Assembly: GCA_965206395.1 (NCBI GenBank)
Contig: CBDBJK010000036.1
Span: 186,001 to 250,000 of the forward strand
Direction: 5' to 3'
DNA: 64,000 nucleotides
Source: CBDBJK01 sp965206395
Lineage (GTDB): Bacteria > Chloroflexota > Dehalococcoidia > Lucifugimonadales > CATOSD01
Each line of letters opens with the position of its first letter. The first letter of the stretch is position 1. A program made the position numbers and the translations under genes. Shown here one piece after another: positions 1 to 8,926 of the stretch. The notes beneath the pieces are model-generated. The model was not told where the DNA came from. It did not search any database and worked only from the letters and a program-made list of their open reading frames with translations.

Positions 1-1
1 C

Positions 2-787
2 GAGGCCATACGCTCCCTGTCTATGGAAGGCCGGATGACTGTGTGCAATATGTCAATCGAGGCGGGAGGTCGCGCAGGTATGATCGCGCCCGATGACACT
101 ACCTTCGAGTACATGCGAGGCCGTACCAACGTGCCGCAGGGCGACGCCTTCGAAGCCGCCGTCGAAGAATGGCGCAACCTCGCGTCAGACCCTGGAGCGA
201 CGTACGACGAACTCGTGGAGATTGACGCCACCGCTCTTGAGCCATTCGTGACCTGGGGCACGAACCCCGGCATGGTGATGGGCGTGACAGGCAGAATCCC
301 AGACCCCGCCTCTTTTGAGGACGCGGGAGATAGGGAGTCAGTAGAGCGCGCGCTGGAATATATGGCCCTGGAGCCGAATATACCTATACAGGAAGTCAAA
401 ATAGACCGTATCTTCATCGGCTCTTGCACCAACGGTCGCATCGAAGACCTGCGGGCGGCAGCAGAGGTCATCAAGGGCAAGAAGGCCGCCGACCACGTTT
501 ACCCGATGGTCGTGCCCGGTTCCGATGCTATCAAACGGCAGGCCGAAGAAGAAGGTCTCGATCGCATCTTTACCGACGCGGGCTTCGACTGGCGCGTGGC
601 GGGCTGTTCGATGTGCCTTGGCATGAACCCGGACATCCTGCAACCCGGCGAACGCTGTGCCTCGACCTCGAACCGCAATTTCGAGGGACGCCAGGGCAAA
701 GGCGGGCGCACGCATCTCGTCAGCCCGCAGATGGCCGCCGCAGCCGCCATCGCAGGCCACTTCGTCGACATACGGGATTGGAAATAG
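2..787 (+). CDS. leuC: 3-isopropylmalate dehydratase large subunit, 3' part
   Basis: LeuC pairs with LeuD to isomerise 2-isopropylmalate to 3-isopropylmalate in leucine synthesis, in the cytoplasm, using a 4Fe-4S cluster. The frame is open from base 2, so the 5' end lies outside the window. About 261 of the family's roughly 465 residues are visible. The segment containing MEGRMTVCNMSIEAGGRAG is a LeuC/aconitase signature. The three cluster cysteines are present: one in GSCTNGR (about residue 135 counted from the Met at base 23) and two in GCSMC (195 and 198). The C-terminal GKGGRTHLVSPQMAAAAA block is also typical. leuD follows after 526 bp, separated by an unrelated small gene. HACN-type homologues are a less likely alternative, because a matching LeuD lies downstream. 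Confidence 0.95.
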   Translation, partial: EAIRSLSMEGRMTVCNMSIEAGGRAGMIAPDDTTFEYMRGRTNVPQGDAFEAAVEEWRNLASDPGATYDELVEIDATALEPFVTWGTNPGMVMGVTGRIPDPASFEDAGDRESVERALEYMALEPNIPIQEVKIDRIFIGSCTNGRIEDLRAAAEVIKGKKAADHVYPMVVPGSDAIKRQAEEEGLDRIFTDAGFDWRVAGCSMCLGMNPDILQPGERCASTSNRNFEGRQGKGGRTHLVSPQMAAAAAIAGHFVDIRDWK

Positions 788-942
788 GTGTAAGGGTATG
801 ATTTGCGTAATCTGTCGGCATGGCGATGTGAGTAAAGGCGTTCCACTGTTACGTCCCGCCTTCTCGAAACGGCAGAAGAAGCATCGAAGGCTGGTGTGCA
901 GGTTTATGTGCGCAGTTACGTTGCAGCGAGAGGAGAAGTGAT

Positions 943-1248
943 GTGAACCCTTTGCAAGGTGAGCGTGCGATAGAGTTCATTGGGATGATAGGTCGTGAAA
1001 TAGAAAACAAAGAGAGACATAACGGTTATACATTACGTACTCCTGCGAATGTGCGCTTCGGGTATGTACGTTTTAACAATAATGGCACTTGCACTGTGTA
1101 CGCATATCTTCCCTTTGAAGACCTCGAAGATAGGTTTGTTCCTCAACCCAGCAATCATAGCGACTGTCGTTATACGTTCGAGGCTGGTGACGACTTTGCG
1201 AGGCGGTATGCTTTGTCAGTTCTGGTATCTTCATATGATTCGAAGTAG
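943..1248 (+). CDS. small hypothetical protein between leuC and leuD
   Basis: I do not recognise this 101-residue protein. It starts at GTG with an AGGAGA Shine-Dalgarno at 931-936, about 6 bases upstream, so it looks like a real gene. It has no signal peptide or membrane segment. Composition suggests a compact alpha/beta domain: an N-terminal helix (ERAIEFIGMIGREIEN), then beta-rich YTLRTPANVRFGYVRF and TCTVYAYLPF. The region is visibly more AT-rich than leuC and leuD and uses AT-ending codons more often. Together with its place inside a normally tight leuCD operon, this suggests a later insertion. No function can be assigned. Confidence 0.7.
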   Translation: MNPLQGERAIEFIGMIGREIENKERHNGYTLRTPANVRFGYVRFNNNGTCTVYAYLPFEDLEDRFVPQPSNHSDCRYTFEAGDDFARRYALSVLVSSYDSK

Positions 1249-1313
1249 GCTGATCTAAACAGACTTGATGAATGTGGATAGATGTAGTTAAGAAGAGTAT
1301 CGGGAGAAGAGTT

Positions 1314-1928
1314 ATGGAACCTTTCGTAAGACTGAACGGCGTGGTTGCGCCGATGGACCGCGTTAACGTTGACACAGACCAGATTATCCCCAAGCAGTTT
1401 CTCAAGCGCATCGAACGCACGGGCTTCGGCCAATTCCTCTTTTTCGACTGGCGTTTCAACGCTGACGGATCGCCGAACCTTGATTTCATTCTGAACAAGC
1501 CCGGCTATGAGGGAGCGTCGGTACTGGTAGCGGGACGCAACTTCGGCTCAGGCTCGTCGCGGGAGCATGCGCCCTGGGCGCTCCTGGACTACGGCATTCG
1601 CTGTATCATTGCGCCGAGCTTCGCCGACATCTTCTTCAGCAACTGCTTTCAAAACGGCGTCCTGCCTGTTGTCTTGCCCGAAGACGTGGTCAAAAAGATC
1701 ATCGCCAACGCCGAGGCCGACCCTGGCTACAAGGTGACCGTTGACCTTGAATCCCTGCGTGTCTGGGACAATAAAGAAGAGGTGGTCGCGTCCTTCGACG
1801 TTGAGCCGTTCCGTCGCCACTGCCTGCTCAATGGCCTGGACGACATCGGCTTGACGCTGGAGCATGAAGACAAGGTCGCCGATTTCGAGGCCAAGCGCAG
1901 CTCGCAAGGCGGCGTGCTCACGTTTTGA
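1314..1928 (+). CDS. leuD: 3-isopropylmalate dehydratase small subunit
   Basis: LeuD supplies the swivelling small domain of isopropylmalate isomerase and partners with LeuC upstream. The ATG at 1314 is chosen because MEPFVRLNGVVAPMDRVNVD begins as LeuD proteins do and GGGAGAAG at 1302-1309 is a good Shine-Dalgarno. An in-frame ATG at 1272 would add 14 atypical residues. The length of 204 residues is normal. Visible motifs are VDTDQIIPKQFLK near the N-terminus and the conserved loop GSGSSREHAPWAL at about residues 75-87. The C-terminal GLDDIGLTLEHED is also typical. Confidence 0.96.
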   Translation: MEPFVRLNGVVAPMDRVNVDTDQIIPKQFLKRIERTGFGQFLFFDWRFNADGSPNLDFILNKPGYEGASVLVAGRNFGSGSSREHAPWALLDYGIRCIIAPSFADIFFSNCFQNGVLPVVLPEDVVKKIIANAEADPGYKVTVDLESLRVWDNKEEVVASFDVEPFRRHCLLNGLDDIGLTLEHEDKVADFEAKRSSQGGVLTF

Positions 1929-1992
1929 TTAGTCGATCGCAGGTATCGAAGGCATAATTCCAGACCTGTTGCTAGAGCAAAGGAGCTAGACG

Positions 1993-2331
1993 ATGGCAAT
2001 AATCAGGCTATACACGGGAGACGATGGGCAATCGCACATGGAGGAGTTGGACCCGGCCTCCCATCCAGATTTGATATCAATGCACGATGCAACTGGCATT
2101 CAGTTCCGTAAAGTGGAGTCGGGCAATTTTATTGACTGGCACAACGCTCCGAGGCGTCAATATGTCATAAACCTCTCAGGTCAGGTGGAAATAGGCCTTG
2201 GAGACGGAAGTGTGCATCGATTTGGGCCTGGTCACGTCACACTGGCTGAAGACCTCACTGGTCAGGGGCACACCACGAAGGCAGTAGGCGACGAGCCTCG
2301 CATATCAGCCACTATCCCTCTGCCAGAGTAA
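1993..2331 (+). CDS. small cupin-domain protein
   Basis: This 112-residue single-domain protein has the beta-barrel pattern of a cupin. The central segment (about residues 47-85) reads FIDWHNAPRRQYVINLSGQV, then a glycine-rich turn (GLGDGSVHRFGPGHVTLAED) and GQGHTT. A WH pair, a Q/Y-containing strand and later His residues could bind metal, but the classical HxH...E motif is not complete. AAAGGAGC lies just upstream of the ATG at 1993. It is 64 bp after leuD on the same strand and could be cotranscribed. The substrate is unknown. Related small cupins are usually annotated only by fold. Confidence 0.8.
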   Translation: MAIIRLYTGDDGQSHMEELDPASHPDLISMHDATGIQFRKVESGNFIDWHNAPRRQYVINLSGQVEIGLGDGSVHRFGPGHVTLAEDLTGQGHTTKAVGDEPRISATIPLPE

Positions 2332-2402
2332 CAGGCTAGTGATGCTCAGACGTGGCTTGCATGGCGGTGTGGCCACGTTCTGATTAGATCAGGAGCGCTG
2401 AT

Positions 2403-2579
2403 TTGGAACATGTCGAGAACCAGACAACCTTTCCGATGCGGCACCGGCATGTCGTCGAGGAGTTTCGGCGGATGCTGCGTGAAGCCTTCGCGGACAGCTT
2501 CAAAGGCATGATTCTCTATGGCTCGTGCGCTCGTGGCGATCTGAATGAGTGGAATATTAACCGTTCGCCTCCACAAATG
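2403..2579 (+). pseudogene. truncated nucleotidyltransferase-domain gene
   Basis: The reading frame starts at TTG with an AGGAG Shine-Dalgarno at 2391-2395. It encodes a helical leader (VVEEFRRMLREAFAD) followed by FKGMILYGSCARGDLNEW, the start of an MNT-type nucleotidyltransferase (polymerase beta) domain. The GSxARG motif is present, but the downstream catalytic aspartates (SDIDLxV) are absent. After about base 2552 the similarity ends. The frame stays open to 2705 only because it runs antisense through the 3' end of accD-accA. This looks like the 5' remnant of a gene lost by deletion at the accDA border. The partner HEPN gene of MNT/HEPN pairs was not seen. Confidence 0.6.
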
Positions 2580-4439
2580 CTAGCCGTCAGACGAGGACAT
2601 GCCATCGCCGGACAGACTGGCGCTGGGCATCATGTCTTCAGAAATATCTTCGTCAATCTTTTTGGGCCGACGCCTGGCTATGCGCCTCACTCCTGTAGCC
2701 ACTAGTCCTTGAAGCGCGTTAGCCTCTCGGTTTATGGCGGCCTTGAAGTGGGAGCTATACTCGCCCATGTTCCGAAACTTCTTGTACCGGTCTTTAAGCA
2801 TGCGCTTTTTGGGGACGGTCTGAAGCTCCGCTAGCTCTTGCAGCAGAGTTCGCCGCAACTGGCGGGCAGCCTCGTCCGGGCTGACGTGCGAGCCTCCCGG
2901 CGGCTCAGGCACCACGATGTCGACAATGCCAAGCGACAGGCAGTCTTGCGCCGTGAGCTTGAGCGACTCGGCGGCTTCGTCGGCACGAGCCTCGTCCTGG
3001 TAAATAAGCTCTGCCGCGTCTTCGGGCGAGATAGTGGAATATATGGCATTCTCCATCATCAGCACACGGTCGGCAACTCCCAACGCCAACGCTCCTGCGC
3101 TGCCTCCCTCGCCGATGACCACCGAAATGGATGGAACCGCCAAACCTGACATGAGCGCCATCGTGCTGGCTATGGTGTTGCCAAGCCCTCGCTGCTCTGC
3201 TTCAAGCCTAAGGTAGGGGCCAGGGGTGTCGATAAGGGTTATGAGAGGCATGTCGAACTTTTCGGCCATGCGAAGGGCGCGCTGAGCTTTTCTGAAGCCT
3301 TCGGGCGACGTTCTTCCATCGTGACGCTCGTCAGCGCCCGCACCTCGGCCTCGCTCCTGACCGACTACCATCACCGTTTGACCGCCCAGATGCCCAATCC
3401 CGCAGACGATGGCTTTGTCATCCCCGAAAGAGCGGTCGCCGTGAAGCTCTACGAACGGGGCGAATATGCGGTCAATGTAGTCCAGAGACGATGGACGGGA
3501 CTCGTGACGAGCCAACTGCACGGAGTTCCAAGCGTGCGACGGTTGTGATTCGACCTTCTGCCTTTGCCCCTTCTGACGGGGAGCCAGGCGGTATTGAGGC
3601 CCAAGAAGGTCGAGCAATATCGCAAGAAGGTCTCTGAGGTTCGACCTGTCCACCACGGCGTCTAGCATTCCGTGCTCCATGAAGGATTCCGCCGTGTGCG
3701 ACCCTTTTGGCAGTGGCTCGTCGCTGGACTCCTGTATTACCCTGAGGGACGCGAATCCAACTATTGAGGCAGGTTCGGCCAGGATAATGTCGGCAAGATT
3801 TGCGAAACTTGCGTACGCCTGACCGGTCGCCGGATTCGCCAGCACCGAAATAAAGGGGAGGCCCTTGTCGTTAAGCTGACTGGCGGCGATGGATGTCTTC
3901 GCCATTTGCATTAGTGAGAGGACGCCCTCTTGAATACGCGCGCCACCGCTCGTCACTATGGCGATGGCAGGAAGGTTGCGCTTGGCGGCCCGCTCCAGGG
4001 CCAGAGCTACCTTCTCACCGACTACGCAGCCCATCGAGCCGCCCATGAACCCGAAGTCAAGGACGACGAGCATCACGGGGCTGCCGCCTATGGCGCATGT
4101 CCCCGTGACGACTGCCTCCGTAAGTCCGGTGCGGCGCTGGTCGCGGAAGATAAGGTGCTTGTAAGAGATGTTCGACGAGAAGGAAAGCGGGTCGAGCGAT
4201 ATTATGGAGCGATTGATCTCGCGGAAGCTGTCCGGATCGACCAGGGAGTTGATGCGATTCCTGGCCGTCATGGAGTAATGAAAATTGCAACTCGGACAGA
4301 CTCTGTATTGAATATACAACGGAGATTCCAGAAGGCTGGCGCTGCACACGAAGCAGGTATCCCTTGAAGTCGGGACGTCTTCCTCGGTGCGACCCCTTCT
4401 GACGACGGCGCTGAGCAGGTCAGTTAAATTTCGAGTCAC
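2580..4439 (-). CDS. accDA: acetyl-CoA carboxylase carboxyltransferase, fused beta-alpha
   Basis: The carboxyltransferase moves CO2 from carboxybiotin on BCCP to acetyl-CoA, giving malonyl-CoA for fatty acid synthesis. This 619-residue protein joins AccD (about residues 1-290) and AccA (about 310-560) in one chain. The AccD zinc ribbon has Cys29, Cys32, Cys48 and Cys51, followed by ASGG-like SGGARIQEG and GSMG motifs. The AccA half has FVELHGDRSFGDD, TLIDTPGPYL and GEGGSAGALALG. A basic C-terminal tail (residues about 560-619, with VRRIARRRPKK) follows the core. In most bacteria the two subunits are separate genes, but fused forms are known in some lineages. It lies 43 bp downstream of ftsK on the same strand. 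Confidence 0.95.
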   Translation of the reverse strand: MTRNLTDLLSAVVRRGRTEEDVPTSRDTCFVCSASLLESPLYIQYRVCPSCNFHYSMTARNRINSLVDPDSFREINRSIISLDPLSFSSNISYKHLIFRDQRRTGLTEAVVTGTCAIGGSPVMLVVLDFGFMGGSMGCVVGEKVALALERAAKRNLPAIAIVTSGGARIQEGVLSLMQMAKTSIAASQLNDKGLPFISVLANPATGQAYASFANLADIILAEPASIVGFASLRVIQESSDEPLPKGSHTAESFMEHGMLDAVVDRSNLRDLLAILLDLLGPQYRLAPRQKGQRQKVESQPSHAWNSVQLARHESRPSSLDYIDRIFAPFVELHGDRSFGDDKAIVCGIGHLGGQTVMVVGQERGRGAGADERHDGRTSPEGFRKAQRALRMAEKFDMPLITLIDTPGPYLRLEAEQRGLGNTIASTMALMSGLAVPSISVVIGEGGSAGALALGVADRVLMMENAIYSTISPEDAAELIYQDEARADEAAESLKLTAQDCLSLGIVDIVVPEPPGGSHVSPDEAARQLRRTLLQELAELQTVPKKRMLKDRYKKFRNMGEYSSHFKAAINREANALQGLVATGVRRIARRRPKKIDEDISEDMMPSASLSGDGMSSSDG

Positions 4440-4482
4440 TTGAAGTTGCCCCCTGGCGGTTTACTAAGCCGAGATGCCTCGA

Positions 4483-7050
4483 TTACATATTGCTTATTAT
4501 AACATCTCTCGACTTGGAGCCGTCACTGGGGCCAACGATCCCTCTGTCCTCCAGTTCGTCCATCAGGCGTGCCGCTCGCGGGTATCCGATGCGCAAGCGG
4601 CGCTGAAGCAGCGACGTCGATAGCTTGCTGTGGGACTGGGCCATATCAACGGCTTTGTCCAGAAGCTCATCTGCTGAATTGTTGTCGAAGTCATCCTGCT
4701 CGTTGTCTTCATCGGCAATCGCGCGAAGAGATATCTGGGGCAGATAGGCCCAGGGCGTTGTTTGCCAGAATTTGACCAGGCTTTCGATCTCGCGGTCTGA
4801 GATGAACACACCCTGCACTCGCTCCGGTCTGGAGGCATCCAGCGGCATGTACAGCATATCGCCACGACCCAGCAACTTGTCCGCGCCTGTTGTATCCAGT
4901 ATCGTGCGGGAGTCCACCATCGAAGTTACGCCGAAGCTAATCCTGCTGGGGAAGTTGGCCTTGATTAGTCCGGTAACAACGTCTACGGACGGCCTTTGAG
5001 TGGCGACGACTAGGTGGATCCCCGTTGCCCTGCCAAGCTGCGCAAGACGACACAAAGACTGCTCGACGTCGAATGCCGCGGACATCATCAGGTCGGCCAA
5101 TTCGTCTATCGCCACGACAAGCATGGGCATCTTTTCGGGCATCCTATTGTTGTAGGCCTCGATGTTTCTCACGCCGACCTCTTCCATGCGGCGATAGCGG
5201 TCCAGCATCTCGCGTATCATCCCCTTGAGGTAGCCGACTACCTGGTCGGTTTCCACGATAACTGGCGTCAGCAAATGAGGAATGCCGTTGTACGGGGTTA
5301 GCTCGACCCGCTTCGGGTCTATCAGAAGCAGGCGCATCTCGGCAGGAGATTTCTCCATGATGAGGCAAGATATGATGCTGTTGAGGCATGCGCTCTTTCC
5401 GCTGCCAGTGGCTCCAGCTATAAGCAAGTGGGGCATTTTCGCCAGATCGATTACTATGGTTTCGCCGCCACTTCCCTTTCCCAAGGCAACGGGCAGATCG
5501 GCCTTCGGACGAAGCCGCCCGAACTCTGTGCTTTCCATGACAGAGCGCAGAGTAACCACGTCGGCATTGGGGTTGGGAACCTCTATGCCGAGCAAAGACT
5601 GGCCCATCACCGGCGTTTCGATGCGTATGCTGGGTGTTTTCAGCGCCAGCGCAAGGTCTTTCTCACGGGAAAGAATGCTGTCCACCTTGACGCGGGTATT
5701 GTTCTCTTCTCGGATCATGACTGGCTTGCCAGACTCGTCCAAAACCGGACGACCTTCCTCGTCGGTTTCCTTCACCTGCTTGTGGCGGCGCACCCAGCCC
5801 GGCACAAGGCCGTACATAGTCACCCTTGGCCCGGGCTTGACCTGGCCTATCTCGACCTCGATGCCGTAATCCGCGAGCGTGCTTTGAATGATCTCGCTGG
5901 TGTTGCGCATCTCCTCGTCCGTTATGCCGCCCTCGGGGAGTTCGAGCAGGAAATCTGTCGAGGGAAGCGTCCATTGATTTGCTAGTGAGCCGCTTACATT
6001 GGCAGCAGGCGCAAGCTCATATCCGTTCGCGCCATTTTCCGGCTCGTCACCATCGTCAGAGTCGAATGTTTCCCAGAGGCTGTTGAACTTGACGCCGCCG
6101 GAGGAAGGATAGCGAGGCGTTTCACCACTAACAGGCGTTGCTGTCTCCGCGACGGCAGCGGCAGCGTCGCCGTTAACATAGTCGGCAGCCTCCGGGCCAT
6201 TGTCATTGTAATGTTCATCTGCTTCTACGACATCCCTAACGACTGGAGGGCTGTAGGCCGTTGGAGCGATTGAAGGGACGGCGTTGACAAGTTGTGGCGC
6301 ATCTGGTTTCAGGCCAAGATTGTCTCCGTTTGTTTCCGCGCCAATATCCCTGAGAGTGCTTGTGTGAATATACGGCGAGAGCACTTCGGGTGGTATGTTA
6401 GGCTCTGCTTGCTCGGCGGGAACTGTGACGGCACCGCGCTCTGAGGTCTGGGAGTTTTTGTTGGATCGGTACATCGCAGCAATCCCTCTGACCGCCATGA
6501 TGAGCACGAAGTATGCATAGACTGCGAGCCGTCCAAGCCCGATGCCTGCGTCTGCCGCTAGAGGGGGAGCGGCAATTGATATGCCGACTATGAGCACTCC
6601 GATAAGGCGCAGCACTCCAAGCCAAGCCACGGAGCCGATGACAGCTTCCCCAACGTTGCCGCCAAGGGAAACATCACCATCGAGCGTGAAGAAGGCAAGC
6701 GCGCCCTGAACTGGCTGAAAGAACGCCATGACGCCCATGACGAGCGCGACCAGCGTGATGGAACTCAACCAGAAGTTAACGCGCCGGAACCACGCTCGTC
6801 GCAGAACAAGGGTGAAGACGAACACGGCTAGCCACAATGCGACAGGTACTATGCCCAGTCCTAGAGTCGTAATTATCCCGTCCTTCACAGAGACGAAGAA
6901 ATCGCCTATGGGGTTGCGGAACCAGTAGCCGACTCCTCCTGCCACCGCGATGAGGATAATAGACGCCGCCGCGCCGACGTATAGCAGCGAAGGAAGGTGT
7001 CCCGCCGCCGCTTGAGATGGTTTAGAATCGGATAGTGTTTTCTTAGCCAT
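4483..7050 (-). CDS. ftsK: DNA translocase FtsK/SpoIIIE
   Basis: FtsK pumps chromosomal DNA through the closing septum so that chromosome termini segregate. The 855-residue chain has four or five N-terminal hydrophobic segments (residues about 20-195), a variable acidic/proline-rich linker (about 200-360), then the conserved motor. Walker A is GATGSGKSACL, Walker B is MLVVAIDELADLMM, and QLGRATGIHLVVATQRPSVD is a strong FtsK signature. The final about 65 residues form the gamma winged-helix (LLQRRLRIGYPRAARLMDEL) that reads KOPS-type polar sequences. All motor residues appear intact. It is followed by accDA and preceded by RNase J, all on the minus strand; the 208 bp gap before it may hold its own promoter. 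Confidence 0.96.
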   Translation of the reverse strand: MAKKTLSDSKPSQAAAGHLPSLLYVGAAASIILIAVAGGVGYWFRNPIGDFFVSVKDGIITTLGLGIVPVALWLAVFVFTLVLRRAWFRRVNFWLSSITLVALVMGVMAFFQPVQGALAFFTLDGDVSLGGNVGEAVIGSVAWLGVLRLIGVLIVGISIAAPPLAADAGIGLGRLAVYAYFVLIMAVRGIAAMYRSNKNSQTSERGAVTVPAEQAEPNIPPEVLSPYIHTSTLRDIGAETNGDNLGLKPDAPQLVNAVPSIAPTAYSPPVVRDVVEADEHYNDNGPEAADYVNGDAAAAVAETATPVSGETPRYPSSGGVKFNSLWETFDSDDGDEPENGANGYELAPAANVSGSLANQWTLPSTDFLLELPEGGITDEEMRNTSEIIQSTLADYGIEVEIGQVKPGPRVTMYGLVPGWVRRHKQVKETDEEGRPVLDESGKPVMIREENNTRVKVDSILSREKDLALALKTPSIRIETPVMGQSLLGIEVPNPNADVVTLRSVMESTEFGRLRPKADLPVALGKGSGGETIVIDLAKMPHLLIAGATGSGKSACLNSIISCLIMEKSPAEMRLLLIDPKRVELTPYNGIPHLLTPVIVETDQVVGYLKGMIREMLDRYRRMEEVGVRNIEAYNNRMPEKMPMLVVAIDELADLMMSAAFDVEQSLCRLAQLGRATGIHLVVATQRPSVDVVTGLIKANFPSRISFGVTSMVDSRTILDTTGADKLLGRGDMLYMPLDASRPERVQGVFISDREIESLVKFWQTTPWAYLPQISLRAIADEDNEQDDFDNNSADELLDKAVDMAQSHSKLSTSLLQRRLRIGYPRAARLMDELEDRGIVGPSDGSKSRDVIISNM

Positions 7051-7095
7051 AGCACCAATCCTGAATGTGTCTTGAGGTGTTCAATGTCATGCCAC

Positions 7096-7169
7096 TGACC
7101 TCGCAGGGCTTGCCGTAGGTCTACATATCCCTCTCTGTTAACGGAGAGGGGGAACGGTGGGTGAGGTCA
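7096..7169. repeat. MITE-like inverted-repeat element, copy 1
   Basis: The element is bounded by TGACCTC at 7096-7102 and GGGTGAGGTCA at 7159-7169, with a near-perfect palindrome (CCCTCTCTGTTAACGGAGAG plus GG) at 7129-7150 inside. The same GGGTGAGGTCA end occurs in the element at 38582-38670. It lies between ftsK and the RNase J gene and encodes nothing. Confidence 0.6.
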
Positions 7170-7258
7170 ATGTGTTGACGGGACAGTCGAGATTTGTCAG
7201 AGATTCAAAAAATAGGAGGGCAATAAACAAAAACCACCGGCCAAAAGGAAGCGTCTGT

Positions 7259-8920
7259 TTAGACCTTCTCGATGACGGTGAGGACTGTGGGACGCCTCCG
7301 GGTCTCCTTGTGCAGGAAACTGGAGATGGATTCGGTGATTTTGGCCCTAACCTTCTCTAACTCTAGAACGCGGTTTCCTTCCTGTTCTAGGTTTGTTAGG
7401 ATCATGTTAGACGTTTTTTCAAACAAGTCTTGGGATTCGTCCATCTCTGTGAAGCCTGATGACACGACCGCAGGTGTGCCAAGGACTTCTCCCGTGCGCT
7501 CGTCCAGATTAATGACCACGACTACGATGCCGTCTCTGGAAAGGCGTCGCCGCTCTTTCAGAACCGAGCTATCCATACCCCATAGCGTATGCCCATCGAT
7601 AAAGACGTGACCTGCGGGAACTCTGTCGACTACCTCGCCGCTATCAGAGGTCAGTTCAAGCACGTCCCCGTCTTCCAGAACAAAAGTGTTGGACTCAGGC
7701 ACTCCCATGGACTTCGCGATGGAGGCGTGGGCCATGAGATGGCGGTACTCGCCATGCACCGGAACGAAATACTGGGGCTTCACCAGGCTGAGCATCATCT
7801 TTAGCTCCTCCTGGCTTGCGTGACCATGAACGTGCACAAGAGCGATGCGGCTGTAGAGAACGTTCGCTCCTTGCCTGTAGAGGTTGTCGATTGTCTTGGA
7901 GATAACGGTCTCGTTTCCTGGTATCGGAGAGGCGGAGATTATTACCGTGTCGCCGCGTTTGATTTCTATATCCTGGTGTTGGCCGTTTGCGATGCGGACC
8001 AGCGCCGACGTAGGCTCGCCCTGACTGCCTGTTGCCATGAAGACTATTTCGTCATCGCGGAGCTTGCGCGCCTCGTTCATCGGCACGATTGTTCCCGGCG
8101 GGGCGTTAAGATAGCCCATGTTCATCGCCATGTTGACGTTGTTAATCATGCTCCGGCCAATAACCGTCATCTTTCGGTCGTACTTGACGGAAGCGTTGAT
8201 GACCTGCTGGATGCGTGAAATCAGGGATGCGAAAGTCGCCACCAGAACGCGGCCACTTGCATCGCCGATAATTCTATCGAGCGCCTCGCCGACAATCTGC
8301 TCAGACTCTGTGTAGCCCTTGACCTCGGCATACGTCGAGTCCGAGCACAAGAGCAGCACGCCATCGGCGGTTAGCTGAGCGAGCGCCGCGAAATCGGTTA
8401 CACTGCCATCGACGGGAGTATGGTCAATCTTGAAGTCGCCGGTGTGGACGACCATTCCTACCGGAGTAGTGATTGCAATTCCCATCGCGTCCGGTATAGA
8501 GTGGCTGACGTTGAAGAACTCCACTCGGAAATTGTTGCCAATCCTGAACTGAGAGTAAGGCTCCATCACATTGAGCCGGGCCTCTTTCAGAAGCCCGCGC
8601 TCGCGCAGCTTTACCGTGATGAGGCCGTGGGTCAGCCGCGAGGAATACACGGGAACGTCAAGCTCGGCCAGCACGTAAGGCAACGCGCCTATGTGGTCTT
8701 CATGGCCGTGCGTGATGAGAATGGCTTTGACTCTGTCGCTATTCTCCACGAGGTAGGTAATGTCAGGAATGGCAAAATCAATGCCAGGCATGTCCTCTTC
8801 AGGAAACAGCACCCCGGAGTCGATGACGATAATCTCGTCATCGTACTCAAGGGCCATCATGTTCTTGCCTATCTCGCCAAGACCGCCTAGGGGTATAATT
8901 CGTAGTGGAAGTTCAGGCAT
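7259..8920 (-). CDS. rnj: ribonuclease J
   Basis: RNase J is a zinc-dependent metallo-beta-lactamase/beta-CASP nuclease with endo- and 5'-3' exonuclease activity, used for mRNA turnover and rRNA maturation. The 553-residue length is normal. The N-terminus LRIIPLGGLGEIGKNMMALE is diagnostic. The zinc motif HGHEDHIGALPYVL lies at about residues 74-87, and HTGDFKIDHTP and the beta-CASP motif SQGEPTSAL follow. The late HVHGHASQEELK and PVHGEYRHL motifs complete the active site. The C-terminal about 100 residues are the dimerisation domain. It starts 6 bp after the uracil-DNA glycosylase gene, so the two are probably one transcript. Confidence 0.97.
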   Translation of the reverse strand: MPELPLRIIPLGGLGEIGKNMMALEYDDEIIVIDSGVLFPEEDMPGIDFAIPDITYLVENSDRVKAILITHGHEDHIGALPYVLAELDVPVYSSRLTHGLITVKLRERGLLKEARLNVMEPYSQFRIGNNFRVEFFNVSHSIPDAMGIAITTPVGMVVHTGDFKIDHTPVDGSVTDFAALAQLTADGVLLLCSDSTYAEVKGYTESEQIVGEALDRIIGDASGRVLVATFASLISRIQQVINASVKYDRKMTVIGRSMINNVNMAMNMGYLNAPPGTIVPMNEARKLRDDEIVFMATGSQGEPTSALVRIANGQHQDIEIKRGDTVIISASPIPGNETVISKTIDNLYRQGANVLYSRIALVHVHGHASQEELKMMLSLVKPQYFVPVHGEYRHLMAHASIAKSMGVPESNTFVLEDGDVLELTSDSGEVVDRVPAGHVFIDGHTLWGMDSSVLKERRRLSRDGIVVVVINLDERTGEVLGTPAVVSSGFTEMDESQDLFEKTSNMILTNLEQEGNRVLELEKVRAKITESISSFLHKETRRRPTVLTVIEKV

Positions 8921-8926
8921 TAATAA

